NCBI RefSeq assembly: GCF_029360775.1
Contig: NZ_JARKMZ010000018.1
Location: 21,946 to 85,945 of the forward strand
Direction of reading: 5' to 3'
Origin: Daejeonella sp. H1SJ63
Lineage (GTDB): Bacteria > Bacteroidota > Bacteroidia > Sphingobacteriales > Sphingobacteriaceae
DNA length: 64,000 nucleotides
Part shown: piece after piece, positions 62,603 through 64,000 of the stretch
Layout of the letters: the number at the start of each line of letters is the position of its first letter
Position numbering within the stretch: the first letter of the stretch is position 1
Notes under the pieces: model-generated
Databases searched by the model: none
Seen by the model: the letters and a program-made list of their open reading frames with translations, nothing else
What the model was told of the DNA's origin: nothing
Translations under genes and position numbers: made by a program

Positions 62603-63922
62603 ATGAAAAACAACATGAAAAAATATTTAAGTATTGCGGGTTTATTGCTTTGTACTACACTCGCATTCGGACAGGCAAACATTGTACCTGCAAAGAAACA
62701 GGCTAAACCTGTAGCCATTACAGGAGCTATCATACATACCGGCACCGGGCAGCTTATAAATAACGGATACATTTCATTTGAAAATGGAAAAATTACAGGT
62801 ATTGGCGATGCAGGAAGCGTACGTTTCAATTCAGAAAGCACCACAATTATCCAGGCCAACGGTAAGCATGTTTATCCCGGATTTATTGCGCCTGTAACTT
62901 CACTCGGACTTATAGAGGTTGAGATGGGGGCGAAAGGAACCGACGATCAGAGCGATGTTGGTGAGATGAACCCACATATCCGTTCAATAATTGCCTACAA
63001 TACAGATTCAAAAGTAATTCCGACTCTGCGCTCAAATGGAGTATTGATGGCGCAACCTACTCCTGAAAGAGGATTATTTTCCGGACAATCATCAGTTGTT
63101 ATGCTCGACGGATGGAACTGGGAAGATGCTCTGTATAAAAATGATATTGGTATACATCTGAACTGGCCGGTGGTAAGAAGCGGCGGCGGGTTTTTCGGGC
63201 AAGTGGCCTCTGCACCCGCAACAGACCAGAAAGAAGCTCAGCAAAAGACAATTGCCAGTCTTGATAGCTATTTAACTGAAGCCAAAGCCTATTCAGAGCT
63301 TACTAAACCTGATGAAATTAACGGAAGGTTTGAAGCAATGAAAGGGCTATTCAACGGTAGCAAAAAATTGTTTATTCATGTAAATAGTGCAAAAGATATT
63401 ATACAGGCAGTTAATTTTTCAAAAAAGCATCATGTTAGTCCGGTGATCGTTGGTGGCACCGAATCTTATCTGGTAACTGATCTGCTCAGAGATAATCAGG
63501 TTCCGGTAATTCTGATTGAAACACAGACTTTACCTGACAAAACCGAAGATGATGTTTATCTGCCCTATAAACTTCCTAAGCTGCTCCATGATGGAGGAGT
63601 TCTTTATTCGCTGTCGGGCACCGGATACTGGAGACAACGTAACCTTCCATTTGAGGCGGGCACTGCCGCCGCATACGGACTAAGTAAAGAACAAGCGGTA
63701 TCGATGATCAGTCTGAACACTGCAAAAATCCTGGGTATTGATAAAACAACAGGAAGTCTTGAAATGGGAAAAGATGCAACATTATTCATCTCTGATGGTG
63801 ATGCACTTGACATGCTCGGCAATAAAGTAGAGACCGCTTTCATTCAGGGCAGATCAATTAATCTGGATAATCTGCATAAGCAGCTTTATAAAAAGTTTTC
63901 CGATAAATACGGTTCCAGATAA
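62603..63922 (+). CDS. Secreted amidohydrolase-like protein lacking metal ligands
   Basis: The protein has 439 residues with a signal peptide (MKNNMKKYLSIAGLLLCTTLAFG). The amidohydrolase architecture is present (GAIIHTGTGQLINNGYISFENGKITGIGD at the N-terminus, YPGFIAPVTSLGLIEVEMG where HxH normally lies, and a composite domain LDKTTGSLEMGKDATLFISDGD-type C-terminus), but the HxH and carboxylated-Lys signatures are missing. It starts 7 bp after the tandem amidohydrolase gene and so is co-transcribed. It resembles module 1 of that protein, suggesting a structural partner rather than an enzyme. Confidence 0.85.
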   Translation: MKNNMKKYLSIAGLLLCTTLAFGQANIVPAKKQAKPVAITGAIIHTGTGQLINNGYISFENGKITGIGDAGSVRFNSESTTIIQANGKHVYPGFIAPVTSLGLIEVEMGAKGTDDQSDVGEMNPHIRSIIAYNTDSKVIPTLRSNGVLMAQPTPERGLFSGQSSVVMLDGWNWEDALYKNDIGIHLNWPVVRSGGGFFGQVASAPATDQKEAQQKTIASLDSYLTEAKAYSELTKPDEINGRFEAMKGLFNGSKKLFIHVNSAKDIIQAVNFSKKHHVSPVIVGGTESYLVTDLLRDNQVPVILIETQTLPDKTEDDVYLPYKLPKLLHDGGVLYSLSGTGYWRQRNLPFEAGTAAAYGLSKEQAVSMISLNTAKILGIDKTTGSLEMGKDATLFISDGDALDMLGNKVETAFIQGRSINLDNLHKQLYKKFSDKYGSR

Positions 63923-64000
63923 GGACTTTTGGGATCAAGCATAATTCTTGGGGGTTAGAAAAAAAAAGAGTTGATTTGCGGTTACCAAATACGATACCGC

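Noticed and set aside
1..64000. CRISPR arrays, tRNA/rRNA genes, insertion sequences, integrases, phage genes
   Set aside because: No regularly spaced repeats, cloverleaf-like spacers, transposase or integrase motifs were seen on reading the spacers and the translated frames.

Overview
The window looks like chromosome of a member of the Bacteroidota, most likely the Sphingobacteriales (Pedobacter-like). The evidence is AT-rich spacer DNA, -7 promoter elements of the Bacteroidota type (TAnnTTTG), almost no Shine-Dalgarno sequences, a TonB-dependent receptor with an N-terminal carboxypeptidase-regulatory-like domain, a single-anchor succinate dehydrogenase (C-A-B), a short NuoG, and paired LytTR/LytS-type regulators. 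Genus is an inference. Nothing in the window looks like a prophage, an integrative element or a CRISPR locus. It is mostly a core-gene region with small intercalated elements.

Layout. 1-6.5 kb (minus): a TonB-dependent receptor cut by the window edge, a secreted YncE-propeller/phosphoesterase fusion, and a two-gene GMC oxidoreductase with its exported small subunit. 6.6-11.2 kb (minus): a biotin carrier protein, DUF4159 protein, RsmE, a CNNM/CorC-type protein, inorganic pyrophosphatase and a DedA protein. 11.2-24.7 kb (minus): a complete 14-gene NADH dehydrogenase operon, nuoA to nuoN, with a frameshifted four-helix-bundle (S23-type) ORF between nuoF and nuoG and palindromic spacers elsewhere. 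24.8-30.6 kb (minus): ExbB, two ExbD, TonB, a small membrane protein, a PstS-like lipoprotein and a TPR protein, which together form an energised envelope system. 31.2-32.4 kb (minus): SUI1/YciH and a lipid kinase. 32.5-35.3 kb (plus): metK behind a likely SAM-II riboswitch, a NUDIX hydrolase and an acyltransferase. 35.3-40.3 kb (minus): a LytTR two-component pair, an M28 peptidase and a beta-CASP nuclease. 40.5-44.2 kb (minus): sdhCAB. 44.4-50.1 kb: a DegQ protease (minus), then dapF and a SNF2 helicase (plus). 50.1-54.7 kb (minus): a UPF0126 protein, aat, a TonB-C protein, hemolysin III, rbfA and hflX. 54.8-57.9 kb (minus): trpE-trpG-trpC behind a classical Trp attenuator. 57.9-64 kb: a small membrane protein and a propeller lipoprotein (minus), then two amidohydrolase-family proteins (plus).

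How the parts fit. Complex I (nuo) and complex II (sdh) supply the respiratory chain, and the proton-motive force they build is what ExbB/ExbD/TonB deliver to outer-membrane receptors such as the one at the left edge. Two RNA-level controls stand out and are internally consistent: SAM feedback on the SAM synthetase gene, and Trp-codon attenuation on the trp genes. The most unusual structure is the S23-type ORF inside the nuo operon. It is bounded by inverted repeats and disabled by a 5-bp tandem duplication, which suggests an intervening-sequence-like element that inserted into an mRNA operon instead of a 23S rRNA gene.
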